A stretch of DNA of 50,763 nt from Prosthecobacter sp. (GCA_021733925.1 JAIPJY010000051.1:1-50763); one strand, 5' to 3'; counted from the stretch's first letter, positions 16,174-24,865 are shown. Made by a program: numbers and translations. The notes: generated by a model from the sequence alone, not told the origin.

Positions 16174-18357
16174 CTACTCCACGCGCACGGTCCAGCGCTG
16201 CGTGGGTTTATCGGTCAATTCAAGGACGCTCAAACTCTCTGCATCATCACCCTGACGCCTGCTGCGGGTGAGAAAATAGTCACGCCCGCCGCCGCTGAAG
16301 CGCACGTTCAGGCCCATCTGGCTGTTGCCGTTTCCCAGCGCCCATTCGTGGCGGTAGAGATAACTTTTCGGCAGTGTGATCGTGAGCCGGCGGCCACCTC
16401 CTGCGGAACTGCTGAGCTCCGCCTGAAATTCTTTCGGCTCAAACACCGCTGCATAGCCGCTGCCAAAGGCCCAGGGCGCAATCGGATCGACCACGGCAGC
16501 ACCATCGGCCGCTTTGCCGCTGATGCGCAGCGCGGCGGTGGCACCTGGTGTCAAGCGTTCGCCATAGCTGCGAGCGTCGAGGTTCAGGAGCAGCTCAAAG
16601 GCTTTGCCGGAAGAGTCGTCCACGAGGCTGACGCCGGTCAGGTCGAGGGTGAGAAACAGTTTCATGCTGTCTGCATCCGCACGCAGAGTGACGGCACTTT
16701 CCTGTCCATCCGCCGCAGTCATGGGCACCGATTCTTTGAGTCCCATATTGCGTGTGATTTCGATGTCGCGGTCGAAGATCTGCCTCACGCTGTTGGAACT
16801 CAAGGCCAGCCTCAAGGGCAGCACCCGGCGGAACGGAGCTTTCGCGTCTGACGGCAGTGGCAGCGCCAGCTTGAGCACCTCCGAACCGCTGGCATCCAGC
16901 GCGACCTTGCCTTCCTGGGCTTTCCCAGCCCAGTCCGACATCCATGTGGCAGAAAGCTTGGAGCCGGTGCTGTTTTCGATTTCGAGTTCAGGCGAAAACT
17001 CCGTTTCCTGATTGAAGGCCGCACGTGAGTTCCAAATGATGCTGAAAGGCCGCAACGGCACCACGATGTCCTCAATGCGCGATTGTTTGCCCGCGACCAT
17101 GAGAATCGGCAGACGCATTTCGCCATCGGTCAGCGGCAGCTGGCGAGTGTCTGTGATGGCGTAGTTCAACTTCACCGTCTGCTTCGCGCCAGCCGCCAGC
17201 TGGAGTTCGGGATTCGTGTCCATGGGCTTGAACCCGGCGGGTACGAGGGGCAACAACGTCACTGCCAGGGGCTCGCGCCGAGTGTTGGCCAGTTCAAACT
17301 CCAGTGTCAGCTTTCCCTGACCTGCGAGCGTTGCCTTGGCTGCGCTGATTTTCCATGGGACTGCGGGTGCGCCCTGCATCACGTCCTGATACAAGATGCG
17401 CCCCATTTCCGCGTGCATGGCCGTCGTTGGCGTCATCACGCCTTGGGAGGGGCGGAGGTTCAGGTGGCTTTGATACTCCTGCATCAGCGCCGGGAAGATT
17501 TGATCGGCACCTTTTGCACCGGGAGGTGTCACCAGAAGCCGCGACAAATCACCCATGTCCGAGAAGATGACATCCGCTTTGGCACTGGCTTCACGCAGCA
17601 CGCTGGAGGGTCCACGAGTGAGGGCCAGACTGGCCTCTTCAGGGTCTGCCGCCTGCGGAATCGGTCCGGCGACGATGACTTCGAGATGTTTGCCACGCGC
17701 GGTGTCCAGCAGACTGCGAAACGCCACGGCCACATCCGCCGCAGAAACTCCCGCCAGCCCGTCTTCCAAGCCCTGAGCCACCAGCACCACATCTGGCTGA
17801 CCTTGAAAGCCTACAGTGGACAGTGCGGAAGCGGCTGAGATGATGCTGGACGTACGCACCGGCTGAATCAGAATTTCAGGCCCCATGACCTTGGATTCCT
17901 TGTCGCGCAATTTGGAGTCTGGACGAATGACACGCACGCCCCCGGTGTAGTAGAACTGCGCCGCCAGCTTTTTCGCAAACACACCGGCAAAGCTTTTCAG
18001 CACCGGATCCACGCCGTCCTCAGATTTTGCGCCATCCAGGATCGCATCTCCCAGAACCACGATCTCCACACGCTCGCGCCGCGTGAGCTTAAGCAGGGTC
18101 TGCGGGAGAAACTTCCGCCAGCGATCCCGCTGCACGGGCGAAAGATCGAAATAGGTCTGGGGCAGCACAACCGCCGAAGGCAGCTTTGCCTCAACGGCAC
18201 GCGCCTCCGCCTGCAGTGCCTGCAAATCCGGCACTGTTTCAGCAGCAGGCGCAGTGACCGGCTGTGCAGGTGCCGCCGGGGCCTGTGCCCGGAGTCCGGT
18301 CACGCCCAGCAGCGCCAGAGCGCCGAGGTGGAGGAATGTCTTGCGGTTGGAAAACAT
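16174..18357 (-). CDS. Exported SGNH-hydrolase-like protein, degenerate active site
   Basis: This 727-residue protein starts with a signal peptide (MFSNRKTFLHLGALALLGVTGLRAQ). After a Pro/Ala-rich linker (25-45), residues about 70-340 resemble a GDSL/SGNH esterase: the block I strand reads VVLGDAILDG, where the nucleophile Ser of GDS is replaced by Ala, and a block III-like strand reads DVVLVAQGLED instead of a GxND form. The C-terminal half (about 350-720) is beta-rich without a family I recognise; two segments read like immunoglobulin-like or CBM9-type sandwiches. Loss of the Ser suggests binding rather than catalysis. It probably shares an operon with the MsbA-like exporter. The SGNH call is tentative. 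Confidence 0.5.
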   Translation of the reverse strand: MFSNRKTFLHLGALALLGVTGLRAQAPAAPAQPVTAPAAETVPDLQALQAEARAVEAKLPSAVVLPQTYFDLSPVQRDRWRKFLPQTLLKLTRRERVEIVVLGDAILDGAKSEDGVDPVLKSFAGVFAKKLAAQFYYTGGVRVIRPDSKLRDKESKVMGPEILIQPVRTSSIISAASALSTVGFQGQPDVVLVAQGLEDGLAGVSAADVAVAFRSLLDTARGKHLEVIVAGPIPQAADPEEASLALTRGPSSVLREASAKADVIFSDMGDLSRLLVTPPGAKGADQIFPALMQEYQSHLNLRPSQGVMTPTTAMHAEMGRILYQDVMQGAPAVPWKISAAKATLAGQGKLTLEFELANTRREPLAVTLLPLVPAGFKPMDTNPELQLAAGAKQTVKLNYAITDTRQLPLTDGEMRLPILMVAGKQSRIEDIVVPLRPFSIIWNSRAAFNQETEFSPELEIENSTGSKLSATWMSDWAGKAQEGKVALDASGSEVLKLALPLPSDAKAPFRRVLPLRLALSSNSVRQIFDRDIEITRNMGLKESVPMTAADGQESAVTLRADADSMKLFLTLDLTGVSLVDDSSGKAFELLLNLDARSYGERLTPGATAALRISGKAADGAAVVDPIAPWAFGSGYAAVFEPKEFQAELSSSAGGGRRLTITLPKSYLYRHEWALGNGNSQMGLNVRFSGGGRDYFLTRSRRQGDDAESLSVLELTDKPTQRWTVRVE

Positions 18358-18450
18358 GCGGGCGCTATTTCAGCGAGACCGGCGGCGGCTGCAACCGGGG
18401 AGTGAAGCGCCTGATGATCTGCCAGCCCCGCCAAGGAGACGCATATTTCG

Positions 18451-18960
18451 TCACTTCGCGGCGCCTTGCAGCGAATTCATTAAGGCATCGAACTTCGCGG
18501 CCTGTTCTTTCGGCATCGTGCCTGGATCCATCATGACGATATTTCCCAGAATTGCCCGCTCCTTGCCGCCTTTAAAGAGAATCATAATCATCATGGCCTC
18601 GCTGCCGTCGGTCGTTCCGATATATCCGCTGATATAACTTGTAAGACCATCAACAGTTTGTTCCTTCGCAGGCTGCACCACCTTGGCATCTTTGAGTTCT
18701 TTGACCATCTCCGGCACCAACTCTTTAAAGACCTCCATCGAAGCATCCACGTCAACCTCGGCAAAGTTCACAGAAATCCGGTCATCGTCGGAAGTGATGG
18801 AAACGCTGTCATCCGAAGGGTCCACCTCGGTGACCCATTTGGCCGGCACTTCGTATGTGAGGACGGGGTTTTTGGCAGGATAAGCCTTTTCATCGGCCGC
18901 CGATGATGGAAGGAGGGAGAGAGTTAAGAGTCCGGCAATCAGGCAGAGGGTACGTTTCAT
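18451..18960 (-). CDS. Small exported protein of unknown function
   Basis: The product is 169 residues with a clear signal peptide (MKRTLCLIAGLLTLSLLPSSAA). The mature part is acidic and alternates strands and helices (ISVNFAEVDV; ELVPEMVKELKD; GYIGTTDGSEAMMIMILFKGG), a pattern like PsbP/DUF1795-type periplasmic proteins, but I cannot name a family with confidence. It is 93 bp upstream of the SGNH-like gene on the same strand and may belong to the same transcript. No catalytic motif is visible. Confidence 0.7.
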   Translation of the reverse strand: MKRTLCLIAGLLTLSLLPSSAADEKAYPAKNPVLTYEVPAKWVTEVDPSDDSVSITSDDDRISVNFAEVDVDASMEVFKELVPEMVKELKDAKVVQPAKEQTVDGLTSYISGYIGTTDGSEAMMIMILFKGGKERAILGNIVMMDPGTMPKEQAAKFDALMNSLQGAAK

Positions 18961-19111
18961 TGGGGGGGGGATGGATGGGCATCCGCCGCTACAAAAGCGG
19001 CAGACTCTTTTTTAGCATCGGAAGCTAAGAAGCCCAAGCGGGATGTTCGCCGCACATCAACTCCACCCATGTAACGCTTGCCCACGAGCTTGAATGCTCT
19101 CTTATCCCGCC

Positions 19112-20227
19112 ATGTCCACCCTTGCCCCAGCCGCCGTTTTGTATGAAGCGAAGCAACCCCTGCGCATCGAGGAGGTGCGGGTACTGCCGCCGCAGACCGG
19201 TGAAGTGACGGTGCGGATGAAGGCTGCAGGTGTGTGCCACAGCGACCTGCATGTGATGAAGGGAGACCTTTCCATGCCGATGCCGATCATTCTCGGACAT
19301 GAGGGCAGCGGGGTGATCGAAGCCGTGGGCGAAGGTGTCACCTCGGTGGAGGTGGGGGATCATGTGATCCTGGTCTGGCGCGGCTCCTGCGGGAAATGCG
19401 AGTACTGCAGCAGCGGACGACCGGCGCTGTGTGACATGGGCACGGCGATGCGCTTCACCGGCCTGATGCCGGATGGGACGACGCGCTTTCAGAACTCCGC
19501 CGGCGAGAGCATCCGGCATTACGCCGGGGTTTCGGCCTTCTCCTCACTGGCGACGATGCCGCAGGCCTCGGTGGTGAAGATTCCGAAGGAGTTCTCGTTT
19601 GAAAAGGCGGCACTGATCGGCTGCGGGGTGATCACCGGCGTGGGCGCGGTGGAGCGTGCGGCCAAAGTGCAGCCCAACAGCACGGTGGCGGTGATTGGGT
19701 GCGGCGGCATTGGCTTGAACATTGTGCAGGGGGCGCGAATGGCGGGAGCGCGGCAGATCATCGCTGTGGACAAATTCAGCCGCAAAGAGGGGGATGCGCG
19801 ACAGTTTGGTGCGACGGATTACGTGGACATCAACGCGGGCGATCCGGTGCAGGCGATCAAAGACCTCACCGATGGCAAGGGTGTGGACTATGCGTTTGAA
19901 GCGTACGGTTCTGGGAAGACCGCCGAGCAGGCGTTTGATGCGACGAAGAAGGGCGGCATGTGCGTGATGGTGGGCATCACCAGCGCGGCGGATCGTGCGG
20001 CCATCAATGTGAACCAACTGGTGTATGCGGAGAAGACACTGCGGGGCAGCCTGTATGGCAGCACGCAGCCGCGCACGGATTTGCTGCTGCTGATTGGCAT
20101 GCATCAGTCGGGGAGGCTGATGCTGGATGAGCTGGTGACGAAGCGGTATCCGCTGGAGGGGATCAATGAAGCGTATGATGCGCTGCAGAGAGGTGAGGTG
20201 GCGCGGAGCTTGATTGTGTTTGAGTGA
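19112..20227 (+). CDS. Zinc-dependent alcohol dehydrogenase (medium-chain, class III-like)
   Basis: The 371-residue cytosolic enzyme has catalytic zinc ligands C42 (GVCHSD), H63 (LGHEG) and a third Cys in LIGCGV. The structural zinc site uses C93, C96, C99 and C107. The Rossmann motif GCGGIGLNIVQGA is followed by the NAD-selecting Asp in IIAVD. It would oxidise a primary alcohol or S-hydroxymethyl-thiol adduct with NAD; the substrate cannot be told from sequence. I chose ATG 19112 (MSTLAP); an in-frame ATG at 19094 adds six residues. It is followed 16 bp later by a PIN toxin gene, probably by chance. Confidence 0.88.
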   Translation: MSTLAPAAVLYEAKQPLRIEEVRVLPPQTGEVTVRMKAAGVCHSDLHVMKGDLSMPMPIILGHEGSGVIEAVGEGVTSVEVGDHVILVWRGSCGKCEYCSSGRPALCDMGTAMRFTGLMPDGTTRFQNSAGESIRHYAGVSAFSSLATMPQASVVKIPKEFSFEKAALIGCGVITGVGAVERAAKVQPNSTVAVIGCGGIGLNIVQGARMAGARQIIAVDKFSRKEGDARQFGATDYVDINAGDPVQAIKDLTDGKGVDYAFEAYGSGKTAEQAFDATKKGGMCVMVGITSAADRAAINVNQLVYAEKTLRGSLYGSTQPRTDLLLLIGMHQSGRLMLDELVTKRYPLEGINEAYDALQRGEVARSLIVFE

Positions 20228-20243
20228 GGCTTACTAAACGACC

Positions 20244-20657
20244 ATGTTTGCGGTTCTAGATACCAACGTGCTGATCTCTGGGCTGCGTTCGAGCACCGGG
20301 GCGAGCCATGCAGTATTGAATGCCGTTCGATCTGGACAGATCAAAATCTCGTTGTCGGTCTCCCTGGCAATTGAGTATGAGGATGTGGCGCTGCGCCCGG
20401 GCATGGTGCCTGGACTGACACCCACTCAGATTGGAGTGGTAATAGATGTGCTTTGCGCCTTGGCTCATCATCAAAAGGTCTTTTTCATGTGGCGGCCCCA
20501 TTTGCCAGATCCAGGCGACGACATGGTTTTGGAACTGGCGCTGGCGGCAGGATCACCGTATATTATTACCAACAACATCAAGGACTTCGCAGACTGTGAA
20601 ACGCTCGGCATCCAGGCGATCAAGCCCGCCGAAGCCCTAAATCTCATCAAGCCCTGA
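20244..20657 (+). CDS. PIN-family toxin (COG1569-type)
   Basis: This 137-residue single PIN domain begins MFAVLDTNVLISGLRS, with D6 as the first acidic residue and the usual TNVLISGL signature of the putative-toxin PIN group. Further acidic residues are E44/E46, D92/D93 and D114 in the NNIKDFAD segment. It probably cleaves RNA with metal ions. The partner gene follows after only 2 bp and encodes a small helical protein, so the operon order is toxin then antitoxin, the reverse of classical VapBC. The domain appears intact. Confidence 0.82.
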   Translation: MFAVLDTNVLISGLRSSTGASHAVLNAVRSGQIKISLSVSLAIEYEDVALRPGMVPGLTPTQIGVVIDVLCALAHHQKVFFMWRPHLPDPGDDMVLELALAAGSPYIITNNIKDFADCETLGIQAIKPAEALNLIKP

Positions 20658-20659
20658 TT

Positions 20660-20899
20660 ATGACCAGCATTTCTCTCCAACTTCCCGATTCTCTCCATCG
20701 TGGCATTCAAGAGCTGGCGGCAAAGGACGGCTATTCGATGACCCAGTTTCTCATCACCGCAGCGGCAGAGAAGCTGTCGGCGATAGCCACAGAGGATTAT
20801 CTAACTGAGAGAGCGAAGCGGGCTGATCTAGCGGCGTTTGATCGAGTCATTGAGCAAGTGCCGCAGGTAAAGCCTGATGAAGGCGACGAGCTTCCGTGA
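20660..20899 (+). CDS. Ribbon-helix-helix (CopG/HicB-like) antitoxin
   Basis: The 79-residue product opens with a strand (TSISLQLPDSLHRGIQELA) followed by two helices (DGYSMTQFLITAAAEKLSAI), the ribbon-helix-helix pattern of CopG/HicB-type antitoxins. The C-terminal helix and acidic tail (EQVPQVKPDEGDELP) would engage the toxin. It starts 3 nt after the PIN stop codon, so the two are co-transcribed. A stretch of hairpins follows (20944-21108). Confidence 0.72.
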   Translation: MTSISLQLPDSLHRGIQELAAKDGYSMTQFLITAAAEKLSAIATEDYLTERAKRADLAAFDRVIEQVPQVKPDEGDELP

Positions 20900-20943
20900 T
20901 TTTTGTCAAGATGCGGGCATAACCACCTGCCCGAAGAGCTGCA

Positions 20944-21108
20944 ATGCCATTCTGGCATACCACGGCGTGGACGGGGAGCCTACGCACGCTTCTCGCATGC
21001 CTTCAGCATGCGGCCTTGAGCTTGAAGGTGTTGTTCGCGTGATCCGGTGGTTCTCGCTCGGCAAGCCTCGCTTCACCACCGGCTAATCTCTCAGCTCCCT
21101 CCGGGAGC
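20944..21108. repeat. Cluster of four hairpins in the intergenic region
   Basis: Four perfect small stems lie in a row: ATGCCA/TGGCAT (20944-20958), CGCATGC/GCATGCG (20994-21012), CCGGTGGT/ACCACCGG (21044-21082) and GCTCCC/GGGAGC (21094-21108). The region separates the antitoxin from the convergent dimethylformamidase-like gene. It encodes no gene that I can support. It looks like a dispersed structured element, but no second copy is in this window. Confidence 0.6.
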
Positions 21109-21128
21109 AGGTGTGCAAAGCAGGCCCA

Positions 21129-22637
21129 TCAACCAATCGCCCGCTTCAAGGCATTTTTCGTGATGCGCTGCACTCGCTCATCCGGGCCATGCGGGCGGGA
21201 GAAGTGGCTCCAGGGGATCATGTGGCCGGGGGGATCGCTGAGGCCCTGGCTCCAGAAGATGGTGGTGGCGTTGAAGACGATGTTTTTCTTGGGGCCTTCG
21301 AAGAGGGTGGCGGCGTATTTGCCGAGGCGGGTGCCGCCGGCCCAGACGTTGCCTTCGGCGACGACTTCGAGGCCTGGGCGGGCCGTGTCGGGATCGCCGT
21401 GGAATTCCCAGCCGACGAGGCCGGGGATGCTGTCGCCCTGCTTCATACCGGTGCCTGCAAAGAGCCAGTGATCGGGCTTGGCGCAGGTCCAGTCGCCGCC
21501 GCCGTTGAAGGGGACGATGGTGCGTGCGCCGATGATGTCGCGCTCGTCCGGGCCGGGGTTTTCGAAGGGGCCGAGGACTTTGGAGTAGGCTTCTTTTTCT
21601 TCCTCGCGGAATTCGCCGTAGCAGGTTTCGCGGGTGAGGCGGCGGTTGGCCGCGCCTTTGGCATTTGGGGTGAAAGGGGTGACCATGTAGACGTCGTTGG
21701 CGGAGAGCCAGAGGACGCTGAGACCATCCGCGATGGCCTGCTTGACGTTGGTGTATTGGCGCATGTCCCAGTATTCGTCGTGGCCGATACTGATCATGGT
21801 TTTGACGCGGGCGAGATTGGCGGGATTGAGGTTATCGACGTTTGAGCAGTAGGTGACGTCGTAGCCTTCTTTTTCGAGCCAGTAACAGAGAGGGTATTCC
21901 CACAGCAGGAACTCGCCACTGCCCATGCTCAGCGGGTTGTCGAAGATCTGCACGTATTTGCCGTAAGGGCGGTCAAAGCTGACGCTGACGCCGGGTGCGT
22001 GGGCAGCGCGTGGATCGGTGTAGAGGGATTCATTGACCGGCCAGCGATTGTAGGCCTGCCAGGTGTTGTCGCTGCATTGGAAGAGGATGTCGGCGGGACG
22101 GTCGTCGGTGACGATGAAGATGATGTAGCTCTGCCAGTAAGGTTTGTCGGCGGCTTCGGGAACGGTGGAGAGTCTGCCGAGATAAACGCCGCTGGGCCAG
22201 TCGGCGGGTATGGTGAGGGTGGTGGAGGCCTCCCACTGGCATTCGCGCAGTCGCTTGTCGGCCATCTCCGGCACGGCTTGTTCTTTGCCCTCAAAGGGGC
22301 CAAGGGTGGTCATCAGGCGTGAGCCTGCGCCGTCGTAGTATCCCATGCGAAAGATGTCGATGGTGAACTTCGCCACAGGCTTGGTGCTGACGAAGATATC
22401 GAGCTTCTCGCCGGCCTTGACCGACTGCCGTGAGCAGTAGCCTTCGATGAGCGAGGTGCGGAAGGACTTGGCGGAATCCGGCTTCATGCGCGTGAGCTGG
22501 AAGCTCGCGCCGGGTTTTGCGTTTTCGGTTTTAATCAGATCTGGCTGCCGTTTGGTGGCAGGTGCAGACCGCAGTGCGGAGGCTCCTGTCATTGCAGCCA
22601 TTGCGCTGGTGGTCTTGATGAAATCGCGGCGGTCCAT
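21129..22637 (-). CDS. Tat-exported N,N-dimethylformamidase large-subunit-like protein
   Basis: The 502-residue protein begins MDRRDFIKTTSAMAAMTGASA, a twin-arginine signal, which fits a folded metal-containing periplasmic enzyme. The body matches the catalytic large subunit of N,N-dimethylformamidase: FRMGYYDGAGSR, WPSGVYLGRL, the CSDNTWQAYNRWP block, SIGHDEYWD, and the late FNATTIFWSQGL. The family uses a mononuclear iron site to hydrolyse amides. At about 500 residues it is shorter than the DMF-degrading subunit, and no small-subunit gene is nearby, so the real substrate is probably a different amide. The start is the ATG at 22637; the frame is open to 22685. It is divergent from a DUF1501 gene with a 98-bp shared promoter region. 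Confidence 0.8.
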   Translation of the reverse strand: MDRRDFIKTTSAMAAMTGASALRSAPATKRQPDLIKTENAKPGASFQLTRMKPDSAKSFRTSLIEGYCSRQSVKAGEKLDIFVSTKPVAKFTIDIFRMGYYDGAGSRLMTTLGPFEGKEQAVPEMADKRLRECQWEASTTLTIPADWPSGVYLGRLSTVPEAADKPYWQSYIIFIVTDDRPADILFQCSDNTWQAYNRWPVNESLYTDPRAAHAPGVSVSFDRPYGKYVQIFDNPLSMGSGEFLLWEYPLCYWLEKEGYDVTYCSNVDNLNPANLARVKTMISIGHDEYWDMRQYTNVKQAIADGLSVLWLSANDVYMVTPFTPNAKGAANRRLTRETCYGEFREEEKEAYSKVLGPFENPGPDERDIIGARTIVPFNGGGDWTCAKPDHWLFAGTGMKQGDSIPGLVGWEFHGDPDTARPGLEVVAEGNVWAGGTRLGKYAATLFEGPKKNIVFNATTIFWSQGLSDPPGHMIPWSHFSRPHGPDERVQRITKNALKRAIG

Positions 22638-22735
22638 AGGAGAGCAATACGGGGGCGAGGGAGAGTGTATAGCAGGCGACGTCAATTACTTCGCATTCGC
22701 AAGATCTCTCCTCTGGCCCCGTAGGTTTGGACATC

Positions 22736-24100
22736 GTGCCCACCTCTGTTCCAGAAATTCGCCTTTCGCGACGCAGCCTGCTTCATGCCGGTGGCATGGG
22801 GATGCTGGGATTGGGATTGAACCAGCTCGCGGCGCTGGGTGCGTCCTCGAACAATTCCAGCATCGGACTTGGGAAGGCCAAGTCGGTGATCATGATTTTT
22901 AATGGTGGCGCGCCGAGCCATATTGACCTGTGGGACCCCAAGCCGGACGGTCCCTCTGAGATTCGGGGCGAATTCAAAACGATCCGCAGCAACGTGCCGG
23001 GCATACATGTGACGGAGTTGCTGCCACAGATGGCGAAGCGCATGGACAAGCTCGCGGTGATCCGCTCGGTGCATCACGGTCATAGCAGTCACAATGGCGG
23101 CATGCACTGGGCGACCACGGGGAGGCCGTATCGTGTGGACAGCACGCTGATCACGCCAAGTCCGACCGATCTGCCGGGTGTGGGGACTCTGGTCGGCTGG
23201 CTGGCGCAGCGCGATGGCTTCAGCAAGGGAGTGCCGCCGTATGTCATCACGCCGTTTCCGCATTGCGACAGCAAAGTCTATCTGACGCCCGGCCAGTTTG
23301 GCGGCTGCCTGGGCACGCGTTTCGACCCCTATGTGCTCGATGATGATCCGAACGCCGCCGCCTTTCGCGTGAGGAACATGGGGCTGGATGCCAGCCTCAC
23401 GCCAGCGCGCCTTCAAGAGCGCCTCGCGCTGCTGAACCAAATGAGTGCCGCCGCACGTCCCATCGCCACCACTCAGACGGCGCAGATGGACATTTTCAAT
23501 GAACAGGCCACGGCCATGCTGCAATCCGGCAAGGCTGCGAACGCCTTCGATCTGACCAAGGAGCCGGACAAGGTGCGCGAGCGTTATGGCCGGCATAGCT
23601 GGGGGCAGTCGCACCTGCTGGCGCGGCGTTTGATCGAATCAGGCACACGGTTTGTCACGACGGTGAACGGGCCATCCATCACCTGGGACACGCACAAGGA
23701 CAACTTCAACGGCCTCAAGAACAAGCTCGTGCCGCCGATGGAGCAGGCCTACTCCGCGTTGCTCGACGATCTCGAAGAACGGGGCCTGCTGGAAAGCACG
23801 CTGGTCGTATGGATGGGCGAATTTGGCCGCACGCCGAAGATTAACAATGACGCCGGGCGTGATCACTGGCCGGGCTGCTACAGTGTGGTGCTGGCCGGAG
23901 GCGGCGTGCGCGGGGGGCAGGTCATCGGGAGTTCGGATGCCAGCGGGGCTTTTCCCAAAGACCGCCCTGTCACGCCAGCTGACATTCATGCCAGCATCTA
24001 CTCGGCACTGGGATACGATTACCGCGAGATCAGCTACCAGTCTGCGGATGGTCGCCCTGTTGCATTGACAGAAGGTTCGACCATCAGCGAGCTGTTTTGA
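22736..24100 (+). CDS. DUF1501 protein with Tat-type leader (sulfatase-fold family), first copy
   Basis: The protein has about 454 residues, with a twin-arginine-like leader (LSRRSLLHAGGMGMLGLGLNQLA). It shows typical DUF1501 landmarks: IMIFNGGAPSHIDLWDPKP near the start, VIRSVHHGHSSHNGG, and late ESTLVVWMGEFGRTPKIN with NDAGRDHWPGCYS. DUF1501 proteins have an alkaline-phosphatase/sulfatase-like fold, are abundant in Planctomycetes and Verrucomicrobia, and usually pair with DUF1549/DUF1553 cytochromes; here that partner is missing. No upstream ATG keeps the leader, so the start is GTG 22736 or TTG 22727. Its function is unknown; polymer breakdown at the cell surface is commonly suggested. Confidence 0.85.
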   Translation: MPTSVPEIRLSRRSLLHAGGMGMLGLGLNQLAALGASSNNSSIGLGKAKSVIMIFNGGAPSHIDLWDPKPDGPSEIRGEFKTIRSNVPGIHVTELLPQMAKRMDKLAVIRSVHHGHSSHNGGMHWATTGRPYRVDSTLITPSPTDLPGVGTLVGWLAQRDGFSKGVPPYVITPFPHCDSKVYLTPGQFGGCLGTRFDPYVLDDDPNAAAFRVRNMGLDASLTPARLQERLALLNQMSAAARPIATTQTAQMDIFNEQATAMLQSGKAANAFDLTKEPDKVRERYGRHSWGQSHLLARRLIESGTRFVTTVNGPSITWDTHKDNFNGLKNKLVPPMEQAYSALLDDLEERGLLESTLVVWMGEFGRTPKINNDAGRDHWPGCYSVVLAGGGVRGGQVIGSSDASGAFPKDRPVTPADIHASIYSALGYDYREISYQSADGRPVALTEGSTISELF

Positions 24101-24128
24101 TTTTCTGCCGCTTCGGCTATGCTGTGCC

Positions 24129-24416
24129 GTGCCGAAGAAAAAGAAACAGCCGACCAAAAAAGCCAAGCGAGTCAAAAAGTGGCACTTGTATGTCCTGCTC
24201 TGCAAAGACGGGACGCTTTACTGCGGCATCACCAATGATCTTGAGCGTCGTATTTCCCAGCACAATGCGGGTAAAGGTGCGCGCTACACGCGGGGTCGGG
24301 GACCGGTCAGCCTGCTACGATCGTGGCCACAAAAGAGCAAATCGGCGGCCTTAAGAGCCGAATTTTCTTTCAAAAAACTTAGCCGTTCTGACAAAGAAGC
24401 GTATCTAATCGCATAA
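24129..24416 (+). CDS. GIY-YIG nuclease-domain protein (UPF0213/YhbQ-like)
   Basis: The 95-residue protein has a lysine-rich N-terminus (KKKKQPTKKAKRVKKW) and then a compact GIY-YIG domain. LYVLLCKDGTLYCGITNDLE holds the LYV and CGI strands, followed by RRISQHNAGKGARYTR with the conserved Arg and His. A late Glu in RAEFSFKKL is the expected metal ligand. Stand-alone proteins of this kind act on DNA, and their cellular role is little known. The start is GTG 24129; no ATG gives the full domain. It lies 28 bp after the DUF1501 stop. Confidence 0.85.
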   Translation: MPKKKKQPTKKAKRVKKWHLYVLLCKDGTLYCGITNDLERRISQHNAGKGARYTRGRGPVSLLRSWPQKSKSAALRAEFSFKKLSRSDKEAYLIA

Positions 24417-24494
24417 AGTGGCATTACGAAGCAGAAATGTGCGTTTTGCGAAGGGTTTCTGAGACAGAACGACATTCTTGTGGTACAGGGAAAG

Positions 24495-24842
24495 ATGGTC
24501 ACCACAAAAGCAGTCACGAAAAAAGCGCCTTTCTCCCGCCGGGTAGTTGATCACGTCACCGATGAACTGGTGAACGTACTTTCTACAGGCGAAACTTTTG
24601 AGTTCAAAGCCCTCTTTTCGAAAGTATTTGAAGGGTTGAAACTGAAGAACGCGGTCAGCGGTGGCGAAGAGATGCTGCGCCTCCGTTCCTATGAGAAGAT
24701 TCTCAAGCTGACCAACTGCGGTCTCGTGAAGAAGGTGGGCAAGACCTATCGCGCCCTCGAAGGCATTGAATCGGCCTCCAGCGCCCATCGTCTGGCACGT
24801 CTGGATTCAGCGATCCTTGCGGCAGCCCAGGCCAAGGCCTGA
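24495..24842 (+). CDS. Small basic protein, unrecognised
   Basis: The 115-residue cytosolic protein has no signal or membrane segment. The N-terminus is lysine-rich (MVTTKAVTKKAPFSRRVV). A mainly helical region follows (VTDELVNVLSTGETFEFKALFSKVFEGLKL, RLRSYEKILKLTNCGLVKKVG), reminiscent of a winged-helix or histone-like DNA-binding protein, and the C-terminus is an Ala-rich helix. I do not recognise the family. I chose ATG 24495, preceded by AGGGAAAG; a GTG at 24480 is also in frame. It is followed directly by a strong terminator, so it is a real transcription unit. The 78-bp gap from the GIY-YIG gene is AT-rich and may hold its promoter. Confidence 0.7.
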   Translation: MVTTKAVTKKAPFSRRVVDHVTDELVNVLSTGETFEFKALFSKVFEGLKLKNAVSGGEEMLRLRSYEKILKLTNCGLVKKVGKTYRALEGIESASSAHRLARLDSAILAAAQAKA

Positions 24843-24865
24843 GCTAGTCCCCCCTATTGTTTAAC

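Noticed and set aside
20877-21086. Small frame after the second antitoxin
   Set aside because: It reads through the hairpin cluster; the peptide follows the palindromes and is best explained as repeat DNA.
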